A stretch of DNA of 64,000 nucleotides from Gnetum montanum (Eukaryota > Streptophyta > Gnetopsida > Gnetales > Gnetaceae): NCBI GenBank assembly GCA_015680685.1, contig MNCI01007769.1:168831-232830 (forward strand), given 5' to 3'. The stretch's first letter is position 1; the number at the start of each line of letters is the position of its first letter. Made by a program: the position numbers and the translations under genes. Below the pieces are notes generated by a model. It was not told the origin of the DNA. It was given only the letters and a program-made list of their open reading frames with translations, and did no database searches. Shown here one piece after another: positions 34,546 through 46,161 of the stretch.

Positions 34546-35640
34546 TGTTGTGTACCCCATGAGGATCAATTAAGAGTTCTCCAGGATTCTCATGAGGGTC
34601 CCTGTGGGGGCCACTAGACAGGGAGATGAATAGCCATTAAGATCCTGCTTCTAGGATATTACTGGCCAACACTATTTCAGGATGCCCATCAATTTGTACA
34701 ATCCTATGAGTGCTGTCAATGGGATGGTGGAATGACTACTAGAATGTAGGGTCCGCAATAATGGATTCAACCCTTGGAACCCTTTGACATTTGGGAAATA
34801 GATTTTATGGGGCCTATTACATTGATGTCCAATGGGAAAGCTTATATCATTTTTTTTTGTTGACTATTTAACCAAATGGGCTAAAGCAGCTGCTATAATA
34901 GATTGCACATCATCTACAGCTACATGATTTGTACAACAAAACATCATAAAGAGGTTTGGCATACTGTGTGCACTCATCTCTGATAATGGAACACATTTTA
35001 CGAGTGCAACCTTTCGCAGGTTAATGCAACACTTAGGGGTTGAACATAAATTGACCACACCTTATCACCCCGAAGGTAATGGCTAAGCCAAGGTCACCAA
35101 TCAGGAGATTACAAGAATATTAACGAGAAAAATTAGCAAATTTAGGTGAGATTGGAGTAGGAAACTGAATGATGCTCTCTAGGCATACCGCTCCACTTGG
35201 AAACTCCCTACAGGCTACTCTCTCTATGAGTTGGTGTACAGAAAACTCTGAAAATTTCCAATTCAAACTAAGCTCTGTATGCTTTCCATGTGAGCTCCAC
35301 CTTGACCTTGATCTAGCACAAAAACAAAGATTGGTGTCTCTAAACATGCTATACAAGAATCGATTGGTTGCCTTGTCATCAAACGAGATACACAAGGCAC
35401 ATAACAAACAACGTCATGACTTAAAAATTTGAAGGGTTAAGTACCAACCAGGAGACAAGGTCCTTTACTAGAACCCCACGCATGTACCACAACATATGAA
35501 ATTTCAAACATTGTGGGAAGGATCATACATTATCCATACGACCTTTCCCTTGGGAGCCATGACAATATACAAGCCTGAAACCCCTAATAAGAAATTACTG
35601 GTCAATCTGCAATAAACCAAACCTTTCCATAAACCAAGAA
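34546..35640 (+). pseudogene. Integrase of the Athila element, decayed
   Basis: The zinc region is partly readable (SHEGPCGGH and SYECCQWDGG). The core has WEIDFMGPI (first Asp, about 34790), DYLTKWAKAAA, ALISDNGTHFTS (second Asp, about 34975) and PYHPEGNG with AKVTNQEI (acidic site changed). AYRSTWKLPTGYS and the C-terminal part end near 35600. Many stops. Confidence 0.8.
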
Positions 35641-37630
35641 TAGCCAGTGCAAAGTACACCTCTGATAGAGAACAGCCATGCTGCTTATTTCAGATCTCTC
35701 CCTTTCCATTTAGTCATGGGGGACATGGTCACCTGTGCTAATAAATCAAGTCCCTCAATTCTTTACACGTTTTTTTTACACATTTTTGTTTTACACGTTT
35801 TTGTTTTACACATTTTTGTTTTAAAAATTTCTTTAACTTTTCTCTTTTTTTTTTTGTTTTACAAAATCGTTCATACTTTTTCATTTCTTTTGTGTGTGTG
35901 TGTGTGTGACACTTATCCATTTTCTTAATGATGACATGAACTATTTTCCTATTGATTTCTAATGTTTGGTTTTTACCTCTAAGTCATGATGTTGATACTA
36001 AGGTATGGGTATTTTGATATGACAGGCAATGAGTCCACTTCATCCATACATCCACCAGTTCTATGGTCTCTCTCAGCTTGGAAATGTATAGTTCCTTTCT
36101 AAATAAGAACTATTAATGAATCAGTGACTAGGTATTTCTCAAACTAAGGAAGGACTCAAGGCTTCAAAAGGGTGTGACTTCAAGGGAACTTGATGCATTT
36201 GTGTGGGCCATTCTCTTGGGTGCTTGGATGTTTTCTTATTGAGTTTTCTTATCATTTGGACATTACACAATTATTGGAAAGCTGAGTGAATAAAAATAAC
36301 AAAGTCTTTGCATGGTGTGATTCTCACGCATAAACACATAAAACAAAAACATAAAAAGAGAAAGTGAGAATTCAAAGCACACCCCTTAGAAGAAATAATC
36401 ATTTAGGCTACAAGCATTAGTTATGGAACTAAAACAAAAATGTTCCCTCTAACTAAGGCCCTTCTCACTTCCCATTCTCTCCTCCTTCATTTCATCAAAA
36501 TGGTGGTGGCTCTTGGGTGAAGGCATTCTTGTTACTTCAAGAGGATGGATTGGCCAAATGCATTAATGCGAAGTCACTGTAAGTGATTTGTTTAAGGCCA
36601 GACTTGGAATGGGATTTACTAAGTCACATTAACCATGAACTACATAAAGGGCTATACATCATCTTGTTCTTGGGATTCCATTCCATTCTATTCTCTCCAT
36701 CCTTCTCTCTATTGTTCACCTCATTGTCGGTTGTATCATTAGTGTATATTTTGGTTGACACGTTCTTTTCTTTTTGGTAAATTCTTATGGTTAAGAATTT
36801 GACTCTTGTTCGAAATGACATTCCTAGAGCCTACGAACTCTTTGAATGTGGATTTCTTAGGGCATTAAGGGCATGAACCTACTTTGGGGAGGACCCACTA
36901 ACATTCCTATTTGGTGCACCAGTTAAATTCTTTCCCTTAACATTTTTGCAATCCCCTTTATTTTGTTCATTTCCATCTTGACATCCATTTCATCAATGTT
37001 ATAGTTGTCTCTTTTTCTTCATATTTATTGTTCTTTTTCTTTTTCTTTCTCCATTCTATCACTACCGGCAATTCGCTCTTAGTCATCAGGGTCCAGAACC
37101 AAATTTTTTCGATTTTCTCCTAACCCCTACACCTTCGGTACTCACCACTATGATATCCTCAGATCCGTATTAGCCATACCACAACTTAGCCAATGGAACT
37201 TTCACCAAAACAAGGTATCAATTACATTATGATTTATTCACCCTTGCTAATATAAAGACTATGTTGTGTATGCAAATGAAAATCATGAAACAACAAATTA
37301 GATCTGGAAGGAACACTTGGAATGGAGCGGTGTTGAAGTAGCTTTGCAAAGAATGAGATGGATGGCACACTTGCGGATGGACAAAGAAAGGCATAATCTT
37401 GGTGTCGGCAGTAGCAAAACTTCTTTCTCTCTCTCTTTCTTAGCTTCCAAATGAGGCCTAATGTAAAATGTATAGAGTTTTCACTCCTGTTATCATGAAC
37501 TCTAGTTTTGTCTTATCTTGTAATGATGACCCATACACATGTCATCCCATTCACCATTAGTTCCATTTGAGTCAATAATCCCATATCATCCAAATATTTT
37601 GTAAGGAAATCGAGGATGCATTTTTATTTA
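35641..37630 (+). other. 3' region of the Athila element without recognisable gene
   Basis: About 2 kb. It holds a triplicate TTTACACGTTTTTGTT unit (35764-35826), poly-T, a (TG)n microsatellite near 35890-35908 and CT-rich tracts. Athila relatives may carry an envelope-like frame here; I see none. The purine block CATGGGGGTA (37633-37642) directly before the LTR is the PPT. Confidence 0.6.
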
Positions 37631-37642
37631 GTCATGGGGGTA

Positions 37643-38519
37643 TGATGGGACGCGATATCACATGGGCCGTGATATCATGTATGCGATATTGTGTCCATGG
37701 CGATATCGCAACCCCTGCGATATCGCGTACACGATATTTTGTCTTCCCCTACGATATCGCATACTCAATATCGCAGTGTGCCATAAAATCTATAAATAAT
37801 AGATGGCTATCCCTTGTTTTTCATTTTAGGCCTAGACCGTAGAGAAACTCTGGAAGTTTTACCTCTCTAGAGATAGAATAATTTCCATGTGCCCGCAGTA
37901 GGAGCTCCAAAGTAAACGGATCTTTATTCGAGCAAATATTGTATCTGAACATTAGTTTGTATACGACAATAAAGATGAACTTCTTGGATAAACCTTGCAA
38001 TTCATGGAATACGCTAAATAGGATTTTAATTATTGTTATTTATTGTTTATCATTTAAATGCTTTATTAGTTAATTAAATATCTCTCAACCCTTCTCTCTT
38101 TGTTAAGTGCATTCAGTACGACCGCTTCAAGCAGGTGCATCATGCTTGGTGATCCCAACAACGACTAGCATTTGGTAACAAAGGTTTCATTGGTTCAATG
38201 TGTGAATGATAAGTGGGAATGGATACTGATGCTAGCTTAATTAAGACTTATTTAGTTAGTTAAAGTTAGTTAATTAGTCTGTTCACCCTTCACCTCATTA
38301 GCATAGGAGATAAAACACAAAAGACATAAAAATCATATACCTCAGACTTACTTAACCATACAACCATGACAAATACAAGTAATTCTGGGAAGATAATGAA
38401 TGATTAACCTTAAGTGTTCCATGAGGCGTGTAGGCACTTAGTCTGCAGACTTTGACCGGATTGCACGTGTAACACTCGTATTCATATGGTTGAGTGTAGG
38501 GGTACCTCACCACTCATCA
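37643..38519 (+). repeat. 3' LTR of the Athila element (877 bp)
   Basis: It starts TGATGGGAC and ends CTCATCA. Its first 150 bp contain many copies of GATATC, including perfect GCGATATCGC palindromes. CTATAAATAATAG near 37790 is the likely TATA box. Confidence 0.92.
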
Positions 38520-39189
38520 GTTGCCCTCACTAGAGAGGTGGCAGAAAAGAAGCTCTAAATTGATCTAATAAACCATAGGATTGGTGAGTAAAAAGATTAA
38601 TACACTTGGGTCCTTGAGTGGGATCATACACAAAATGATCATAAAATGATGTACAAAGACGAATGGGATGCCTACCATAAATGGCTATAGGAGGAGTCTA
38701 TAGTGTGGTAGAATTTATACATATTCATGATGGATATAGATGTAGAGGAAGTCTATAATATTTTTGTGAGGAAAATTCTTGTAGCCAACTCTCCTACTTG
38801 TTAGGTCACTGCTACCTTAGGGGAGGCAACTATCACGATGTTCTCTCATGATCCCCTTATGTGGATTGACATTGACAGGACTCATATCCTCAAGGGTATT
38901 AATCTTGGGAACACAAACTATGGTAACATGTTTAAAGATCAAATACTTCATCAAGTATGAAACACCACAAAATTTTGAGCTTCGTACTTTTCCAACAAGA
39001 ATCGAGCTAAGTCATGATGCTCCCCAGCATGACTGAAGCTTAAGGACCTTACAAGTAGCTTCAAACAGAGTCAAATTGAGCAAGAAATGGTTTCCTAGGA
39101 CCAACAGAAGACTACGATGACATTTGGCATCAAACTTGGCAAATCTTGAGCTCAAAATACTTGGTTTTCACTAAGTATGCATCCTATAC

Positions 39190-39840
39190 ACTGGCCTACA
39201 CATGCCCAGTGTACAGCCTAGCGTACAGCAAATTTTGGACCCTAAAAATGAGTCAAAACATGCCAAAACTAAGCGTCTAGACCCACCAGGACCTTCCCCA
39301 AGGTCCCTAGTAGCTCTCACACACCTGAAAATCAAATTTTGGGCTCCAAATGATGGTCTTTCATTCCTCTACGCCCAGCATAGAGCCCAGCGTAGAGAGA
39401 CTTTTGGGCCCTAAACATGAGTCAAAACATGCTAGAATTAAGCATATGGACCCCCTAGGACCTTCCTCAAGGTTCCCAATAGCTCTTAGGCACTTGAAAA
39501 TCAAATTCTGGGCTCCAAATGATGGTCTTTCATTCCTCTACGCCCAGCGTATATGCCAAGCGTAGAGAGATTTTTGGGCCCCAACAATGAGTTAAAACAT
39601 GCCAGAACTGAGCGTCTAGACCCCCTAGGACCTTCCCCAAGGTCCCCAATAGCTCTCAAGCACTTAATAATCAAATATTGGGCTCCAAATGATGGTCTTT
39701 CATTCCTCTATGCCCAACGTAGAGCAACTTTTGGGCCCCAGAAATGAGTCAAAACATGCTAGAACTAAGCATCTGAACCCCCTAGGACCTTCCCCAGGGT
39801 CCCCAGCAGCTCTCAGGCACTTGAAAATCAATTTTTGACA
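39190..39840 (+). repeat. 170-bp tandem repeats inside LTR B
   Basis: Nearly four units, beginning near 39200, 39370, 39541 and 39711. Each has CTACGCCCAGCGTAGAG, TTTTGGGCCC, GAGTCAAAACATGC and CTCCAAATGATGGTCTTTC. LTR C has about two units (46395-46690). Confidence 0.85.
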
Positions 39841-39889
39841 TTAAAATAAAGCATTTTCATGTGTATATGCTGGGTACATTTTTGGTGTA

Positions 39890-40020
39890 TGCTGGCATCC
39901 TGTACGCTGGCATCCATGTACGCTGGCATGCTATATGCTGGCATCCTGTACGCTGGCATCCATGTACACTAGCATGCTGTATGTTGGCATCCATGTACTT
40001 TAGCATGTTGTACGCTGTAC
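39890..40020 (+). repeat. 18-bp minisatellite GTACGCTGGCATCCAT in LTR B
   Basis: About seven units alternate CATCC and CATGC endings. The same array is in LTR C at 46735-46900. Confidence 0.8.
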
Positions 40021-40690
40021 AATTGTAATTTTCTTTCGCACTCAGTCAATGTGCCACATGTCACCCAACCCGAGTTTAATGTCTAAACCTGTATAAAAAC
40101 CCCAATTTTTCATTAGATCGGTCGGTTGGTGAATTTTGGAGCAAACTAGAGGGAGAAGAGATGCTGAGAACTAGAGTAGAGAATCTTGTATGCTGGACAA
40201 CCCTGTACACTGAGCATACAGCCTCTACGTTGTGCCTATAGTGTGAAGTAGCCCACAATCATCCCTGCATCCACTGGGGCTTTTCGTCTGCCTTGTGTTA
40301 AATCCACAACTGCGTTAGACCGGTGCATTGTACTCTCATTTTGGAATACCATTGTTCCATTTTCTTCCTAAAATCTGTTACAGTTTGCATTAATTATTTC
40401 ATGTATTCTGTTTACGCTCTTTTACGTTTATGCTCCGTTCACATCAATTACATTGTTTACGCTCTATTTTACGCCTGTTACACCGTTCAAATATAACCTA
40501 GTGTATAGCACCTCGGTGTACGTTTGGGGAAATCTTGGCTTGATCCGCGTGCGGACCATCCAAGGTACTCTACCTTCGTTCATTCTAGCTTGCCCTCAGG
40601 TGAAGGTAGGATCTTCTGTTCGTATCCGGTAGTCCCATGGTCTCTGTTTCCTTCCAGCCAGAGACTGACGATTTCGGACAGTACAAAAAT

Positions 40691-40709
40691 TGGCGCTAGA
40701 AGGAGGGCC
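40691..40709 (+). other. Primer-binding site of element B (intact)
   Basis: TGGCGCTAGAAGGAGGGCC starts five bases after the LTR. It is the best-preserved copy of the site shared with elements 1 and 3. Confidence 0.8.
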
Positions 40710-40756
40710 TGACTTGTTTTTTGTTTAATCGAAATGCTAATCATGTTACCTGCTTA

Positions 40757-40945
40757 AACATAGTGTTTACGTTGCTACAGTTTTTACGCTACTACAGTGT
40801 TTATGCTGCTTCAGTGTCTACGCTACTATAGTGTTTACGCTACTACAATGTCTACACTGCTACAAAATCTACGCTACTATAGTGTCTATGTTGCTATAGT
40901 GATTTACGCTGCTAGAGTATTGCTACAGTACCACTACAGTGTTTT
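40757..40945 (+). repeat. Leader minisatellite of element B
   Basis: Units of about 18 bp such as GTCTACGCTACTATAGT are repeated about ten times between PBS and gag. No coding region. Confidence 0.75.
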
Positions 40946-41297
40946 TTCAACAAAAACACACAAAATGAACCCGTTTCAAAGTTGAATTTGCTGCGATTTG
41001 GACCTACTTCAAACCAGTTAAAGTACTAACGGCCACCAACATGGATCACCTTAGCCAAGGTATACAGTACACACAACATAACGATTCTGAGATGACTTCC
41101 TCTTACCCAAGATCACCATCTGCGTACGACTACAGTTCATAATTTCATACTTAGATAAATTTTCTTCCATTTATGCTGTACATGCTAGACATTTAGAAAA
41201 ATTTTCAGTGTTCACATGCCAGACACTCTGCACACTAAGCCCGAAACACACTCAGCACTTGTTAGCTAGCTTGTACGCTGCCCCGTCACACATTACC

Positions 41298-42990
41298 ATG
41301 GAATCATCCCAAAACTCCAGCACACATGCCTTCATAGTCCCCACACAAGAACAATATAACTACATCTGTGTGAAGATTTAGGTCAAACTTCCTATTGACC
41401 ACACAGAACAGGAGGAAAATGAAACTTCAAGCACATATACATGGGAGGTCATGAATTCATCCCCTCTGTATGTGACATCATCCCCCTTTCTGATCCTCAT
41501 CATAGGCTCATCTCCCAGCTCCTTCTGGCAAGGGGCCAAAACACACAACGACCCACTGAGGAGCCCCAAAACCAACATGATGTAGATGACTTTGAGGCAC
41601 AATCCAAACCTAAGGATTCATACCACATCCTCAAGCCCCATGCATACGTGAACCCATCACTCCATCCTCGCATGGGACAGAAGACCAGTTACCAAGTGTC
41701 AATGAGCACACAAGCACCAGTATCCCAACAGAGATTACCCACCCCCATCTCCACCCAGTACATACTGCACATGCAAACGCATGGGGCCACTTTCACTACA
41801 TCGACCTTGCACATCCAGGGTGTCACTTCACAGTTTGTGGCTAGGCAAGGAACCATACCCCTTATTCAACAATCCACTCACTTCAACGTGCCACACCCTA
41901 CAACCACAACTCTGAACATTACTCCATAGCAACAAATGACAACCCAACAACCTCCCCAACCAACTAATCTACCGACTGCTAAAGAGTGGGCAGAAGCTAA
42001 ACAAATGATGTAAGAATTAGTTGAAGAGGTAAAGCACCTCAAAATGGCAAACACTAAACAAGTTAAAGTACTAGACTTCTACAATGATGATCCAATTAGC
42101 TCTTTAGTTCCACCATTAGCTTTGCCCAAGGTAATCACACTTCCATAGCTGATCAAATACAATGGGAAGGGAGATCCAAATGCTCACTTAGTCACGTTTC
42201 GATCAGAAACTCTATTGCTTCAAGCTTGGCCCCACGCAATCTTGCATGTGTTTGCTATGTCCTTAATAAGCGTAGCCTTGGACTAGTACCGAGCCTTACC
42301 TCGTAACTCCATATCCTCTCTTGAGAATCTGTTACGTCAATTTGTTATGAGGTTTAAGTAAAACCTAAAGCCTGAAGCAAGCCTAGACACTCTGATACAA
42401 GTGAAACAAGCACCACTTGAGCTTGTGCAAAAGCTCATCCAACGATGGAGTGCAGCCCTTAATGAGCTTCATGAGCCCATCCCTGAAAAGTATTTGCTTA
42501 CGATTCTGGAGGGAGCCGTGAATGACTTCATTAAGTCAAAACTGTACTACCTAAGCACTCAAACGTTGAGCCAAGCATTTACACAGATCAAGAACNTCCA
42601 TAGTTTCCATTGTTTCCTTTTGGTTGACAATGTGTTGGTTCTTGTAAGCCACATAGGTGGGGTCATTTCTAGTTTGCGCATCTTTTTCAATGTTCTTGAT
42701 CTGTGTAAATGCTTGGCTCAACGTTTGAGTGCTTAGGTAGTACAGTTTTNGATAGGTACTGTGAGTTGCTAAGGAACCCCACCTTAGCAGTACCAAATGA
42801 GCCCCTAGTTCCACAACATTTCAAGTTAGACCAATTCTGTCACTAACACCAAATGTTTGGTCATAATACCAATACTTGTCATGCGTTAAAGGATGATCTA
42901 CAAGCAATGATAGAACAGGGTCAACTAAATGTCAACACCCTGAATCAACCCAGCACAAACGATGCCTCCTATGTCATAAACTCCATTGGC
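41298..42990 (+). pseudogene. gag: gag and zinc knuckle of element B, decayed and misassembled
   Basis: The ATG at 41298 (ACCATGG) opens MESSQNSSTHAF; a frameshift near 41430 leads to the Thr/Gln/Pro-rich frame 41441-41929. The gag core follows at about 42050-42590: IKYNGKGDPNAHLVTF, MSLISVALD, FIKSKLYYLSTQTLSQAF. It aligns closely with element 1 gag (FIESSLYYLAPHSLSQAF). Between single Ns at 42596 and 42750 the sequence is inverted (see findings). After the second N the frame resumes with YCELLRNPTLAVPNEPLVP and a knuckle FCH-stop-HQMFGHNTNTC, ending ALKDDLQAMIEQG. Confidence 0.8.
42597..42749 (-). other. Inverted contig piece between two single-N joins
   Basis: The 153 bp read correctly only on the minus strand. 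Their reverse complement begins with the same roughly 58 bp as 42538-42595 (KLYYLSTQTLSQAFTQIKN) and then continues the gag frame. It is therefore a gag contig placed in the wrong orientation. Confidence 0.9.
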
Positions 42991-44232
42991 ATAGGTAGTA
43001 AGCCTAAACCTATGCGGTAACCTTTTGTGATCCATGTGCCTCCCAGCAAGGCAACAATCCTCTCCACCTCCACAAGCAAGGGGCCTCCCATCATCATCAA
43101 GGTGCTACCTAGAGCACCGAAAACACCCTTTGTGGTCAAAGTATCACCACAATCGTCCGCTAAGACGTTAAACTGGCATGTTGCACCAGCGACAATAGCA
43201 AAGAAACCTTTCATTATTAAGGTGCCACAATAGGCTTGTCAAACAACAACACCTCCTATACTCCCATTTGTCATAAAAGTGCCACCACGTGATGGCCTGT
43301 CACTTACCCTGAGCCCAATCGTAGGAAATGTCTCAACCTCTGCCCCCTCAAGAGTCAACCTTACCAACAACATGGATAAGCCTACCAAATGGCCTCAGGA
43401 GAGGACAAACGTACAACAAACAATAGCCATAGCTGAAACAAAGGACACACCTAGTATACAATAACTGAACACTGGGGGCCCTGCCCCTCATCCCAAATAA
43501 ACAAGGCCCAAGCCCTCAACCCATACAGAGGCAACCAACACAACGGCAGACAACACAGGCTTTGTAGCTACACTGGCCCAAGTGAAACAAACACTCAAAT
43601 AAAAGAACACAACCATGAGCTTATAAAATTTGGTCATGACATCATCGGCTCATTGCGAAGCCTTAGTGCAAATGTTAGCATCCATTCTTGTTATAGAGGG
43701 CATCCCTGCTAACATGGAATCCATCTATGCAACGATTTCACAACACACACCACAAGGATTGAGTTCAAACAACTTAGCCTTTCATGATGATGCAGTTAAA
43801 TGTAACCCTGAATGAGGGGAAGTCACAACAGCTCCATTATCAATTAGTGTACATGTTGGGCAATGTACCATTCGCAGAGTGCACGTTGATGATGATGCAG
43901 CAACAAACGTAGTTCTATACTCTGTCATCAACAAAATAGGTATGGCAGATGAGATCATGCCAATAGAAACCACGTGTTTAAAATTTTTTAATGGATCATA
44001 TGTCATAGTTAAGGGCACAATCAACTTAGCCTTTGTGGTAGGAGAAAAATTCCCCACCAACGCAGAATTCACTGTCATAGAAGAGATGCCCAGTTTCAAC
44101 ATGATTCTTGGTAGACCTTGGCTAGCACAACAACAAGTCGTTTTCTCATCGATACATCAAGAAATCCACTTTCCATACGAAGGTGGAAAAGTCATTATAC
44201 ATGGCAAAAACACTCCCTTTCAAGCTAACTAA
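42991..44232 (+). pseudogene. Linker and aspartic protease of element B, decayed
   Basis: The linker repeats a P-F-V/I-I/V-K-V-P motif about five times (PFVIHVPPSK, PIIIKVLP, PFVVKVSP, PFIIKVPQ, PFVIKVPP; 43020-43280). Then come NLVMTSSAHCEALVQML (43630-43680) and the protease frame 43879-44232: VHVDDDAATNVVLYSVI at the active site and MPSFNMILGRPWLAQQ at the C-terminal motif. The D-S/T-G triad reads D-D-A, so activity is doubtful. The open frame of 117 codons is the best-preserved protease in the window. Confidence 0.8.
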
Positions 44233-46080
44233 AACATAGACATGTCACAGGTCTTGAAAGAGGAGCCTCTTGAAGCAACACCCACAACAACAAACACAAC
44301 ACCTAGAGCTAAAAAGCCCGAATGAGGGCTAAAAACTGAAAGCCTCCCAGAGCAAACTAGCACACCTCCTAGACCATGTCTGACTAAGAAACAACCACAT
44401 AATCAAGACTCCCCTATGGCTAAAGAAACGTCTGATCTCTGCCCACTCTTCACCTTTGTTCGTTGTGCATACATCACCTTAGTTTGTATTGTATTAGCTT
44501 ATGCATTCTCTCATGGCCCAAAAAGGCCTTAAACTAAACCATGGCCCGAAAAGACCTTAAACTACAACCATTTCACATTATCTTCTATTTATTGATGCAT
44601 TTTAGTTCATGTTTTCTACAGTTTCTATTTAATATTATTTTCTCTAGTAGCTTTTGTTTATAGGATCATACAGAGGCACACGCATGCATCCACACAGAGC
44701 AGTCCTGGCATCATGACTTAAAACTGATACCACAGAATGTCCTGGCATCATGATGGTAAACCAACATCACAGAGCTTCATCTAACATGATACTAAACTAT
44801 CATACTCATTCATCAGAGTCCACCAAGACTATAAACTAGCTTGTCTCTTCATAGTTCTCCACGACTATAAACTAGCATTGTACTGTCTGCTACGATGATA
44901 AACTGGCAACATCCAATAGGTTATGACGTAAAACTAATCCACGACAGTCTTCTAAGACTATAAACTAGCCATATCATTTCTGGCACATTCATTTTCTACT
45001 GTAATTCATGACATTTCTTCATCAATGCCTGCTGCATCATTCATCACACCGGCTTTGACAACACTATTGCTGCTCATTCTATTTGCATTAAGTTTCACAT
45101 GGTGCCTCCATTTGCATTAGTCACATTCACATCAAAAATGTTCTCTAACTCATTCACTTGTGGTTTTCTTCTCTTCTTGGAGTTGTGTTTGCAGGATGAC
45201 ACCCAGTGGTGTTCATACACGGATACACATCATCACGGTGACAAGGTGCCACATTGTTTCTGACTCACGCAACTAGGTTAGTCAATCTGTTCAAAAGTAC
45301 ATTCCCAATTCCCAATATATTCTCTAGTTCCCCAACACTCTTGTTCCCTTTCCTACCCATTTACAGTTCCCAGATACACCTAGTACACCCCAAAACTTTG
45401 AACACACTGTTACACACTGCGACACTCTCAAGCAACTGCAACACACAATATGGCACATGAGCATGAGTGCAAAATTGAAAGAAAGCTCTTGCCAAAAAAC
45501 AAAGAGACAAAAAAATAGAAACAAAAAAAAGAGAAAAAAAAGAGATAAAACACAAAAAAAGAAGAAAAAAGCAAAGAAAAAGAAAAGAGAAAAGAGAAAA
45601 ATGAGCCACAAGACCCTTGGCACTTCCCATAAGCCCCAGGCAGGAAGGCAGTTGTCTTGGAAACAAACACTCATGTGTCAAAAGCTCAAGTAACATCTCA
45701 TTGCATAGCTTTGGTTCTCCACCAACAGGTTCTCTTTAACACCAAACAAGAGGCTTGTTCCTCAAGAGAATGCAACCCACCATCACATGGCCAACAAGTC
45801 CTCTTAAACACTAAAGAAGACTCTTGTTCTACCAAAGGATGCACATCTCATGTCTTGATTCCGAGTCTACTAAAAAATGGCTATTGACAAGTATCAGCAT
45901 GACCCATATACACACTAGAGCATCCCCTTTTCCATGCACAATCCCTTGATTATGTCCTAATCCCCACAGTTTTCATTTCCCTATCCAGATACAAAATTAA
46001 TTTCCCGAATCCCATGTACTACTGAACACAGTGCGATGACATTTGGCCAAGTGTCGAAGGACAATGCTACTAAGTTGCTT
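44233..46080 (+). repeat. 3' untranslated region of element B with TAAACTAGC hairpins
   Basis: Hairpin motifs cluster at 44510-44965, for example GGCCCAAAAAGGCC followed by TTAAACTAAA and GTCCACCAAGAC followed by TATAAACTAGC. An A-rich tract lies at 45475-45605. The rest matches 1-770 of element A. No polymerase domain is present; the Lys-rich open frame in the A-rich tract is not a gene. Confidence 0.65.
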
Positions 46081-46161
46081 GTGGTCTTTTTTACTTCTTT
46101 GTTGACACTTCTCGGGTCGATTCCTCCAAGCGTCAACAATGAGGGGCCAATGGAACACAAT
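46081..46161 (+). other. PPT and stem-loop at the 3' LTR boundary of element B
   Basis: PPT ATGAGGGGCCAA ends at 46150. GTTGACACTT (46101-46110) pairs with AAGCGTCAAC (46128-46137) with one mismatch. The outer arms GTGGTCTTTT and TGGAACACAAT are decayed compared with elements A, 1 and 4. Confidence 0.55.

Larger units (their letters stand above)
28633..38519 (+). mobile_element. Full-length Athila-lineage LTR retrotransposon with perfect TSD
   Basis: LTRs at 28633-29427 and 37643-38519 begin TGATGGGAC and end CATCA. GTTGC flanks both ends exactly (28628-28632 and 38520-38524). The PBS matches the tRNA-Asp-type site used by Athila elements. Domains in order are gag, protease, RT, RNase H and integrase, followed by about 2 kb without a recognisable envelope-like frame. 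FMDDFS in RT is typical of Athila. Stops and frameshifts in every domain make it inactive. It inserted in an exon of the element 3 cargo gene. Confidence 0.92.
38958..40685 (+). repeat. 5' LTR of element B (1728 bp)
   Basis: It starts TGAAACACCAC and ends CAGTACA. It is homologous to LTR C (46151-47567) and LTR A. It is longer than LTR C mainly because it has more copies of a 170-bp repeat. TATAAAAA lies at 40092-40099. Confidence 0.9.

Noticed and set aside
35641-37630. Envelope-like gene in the Athila element
   Set aside because: Only short open frames, no signal peptide or membrane pattern that holds together, and strong low-complexity content.
39890-40020. Regular short repeats that might suggest a CRISPR-like array
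   Set aside because: Units are contiguous without spacers and lie in an LTR of a plant retroelement; this is a minisatellite.
45457-45693. Lys-rich open frame and its Phe/Leu-rich partner frames on the minus strand
   Set aside because: They are produced by an A-rich low-complexity tract in the UTR of element B; no homologue or start context.
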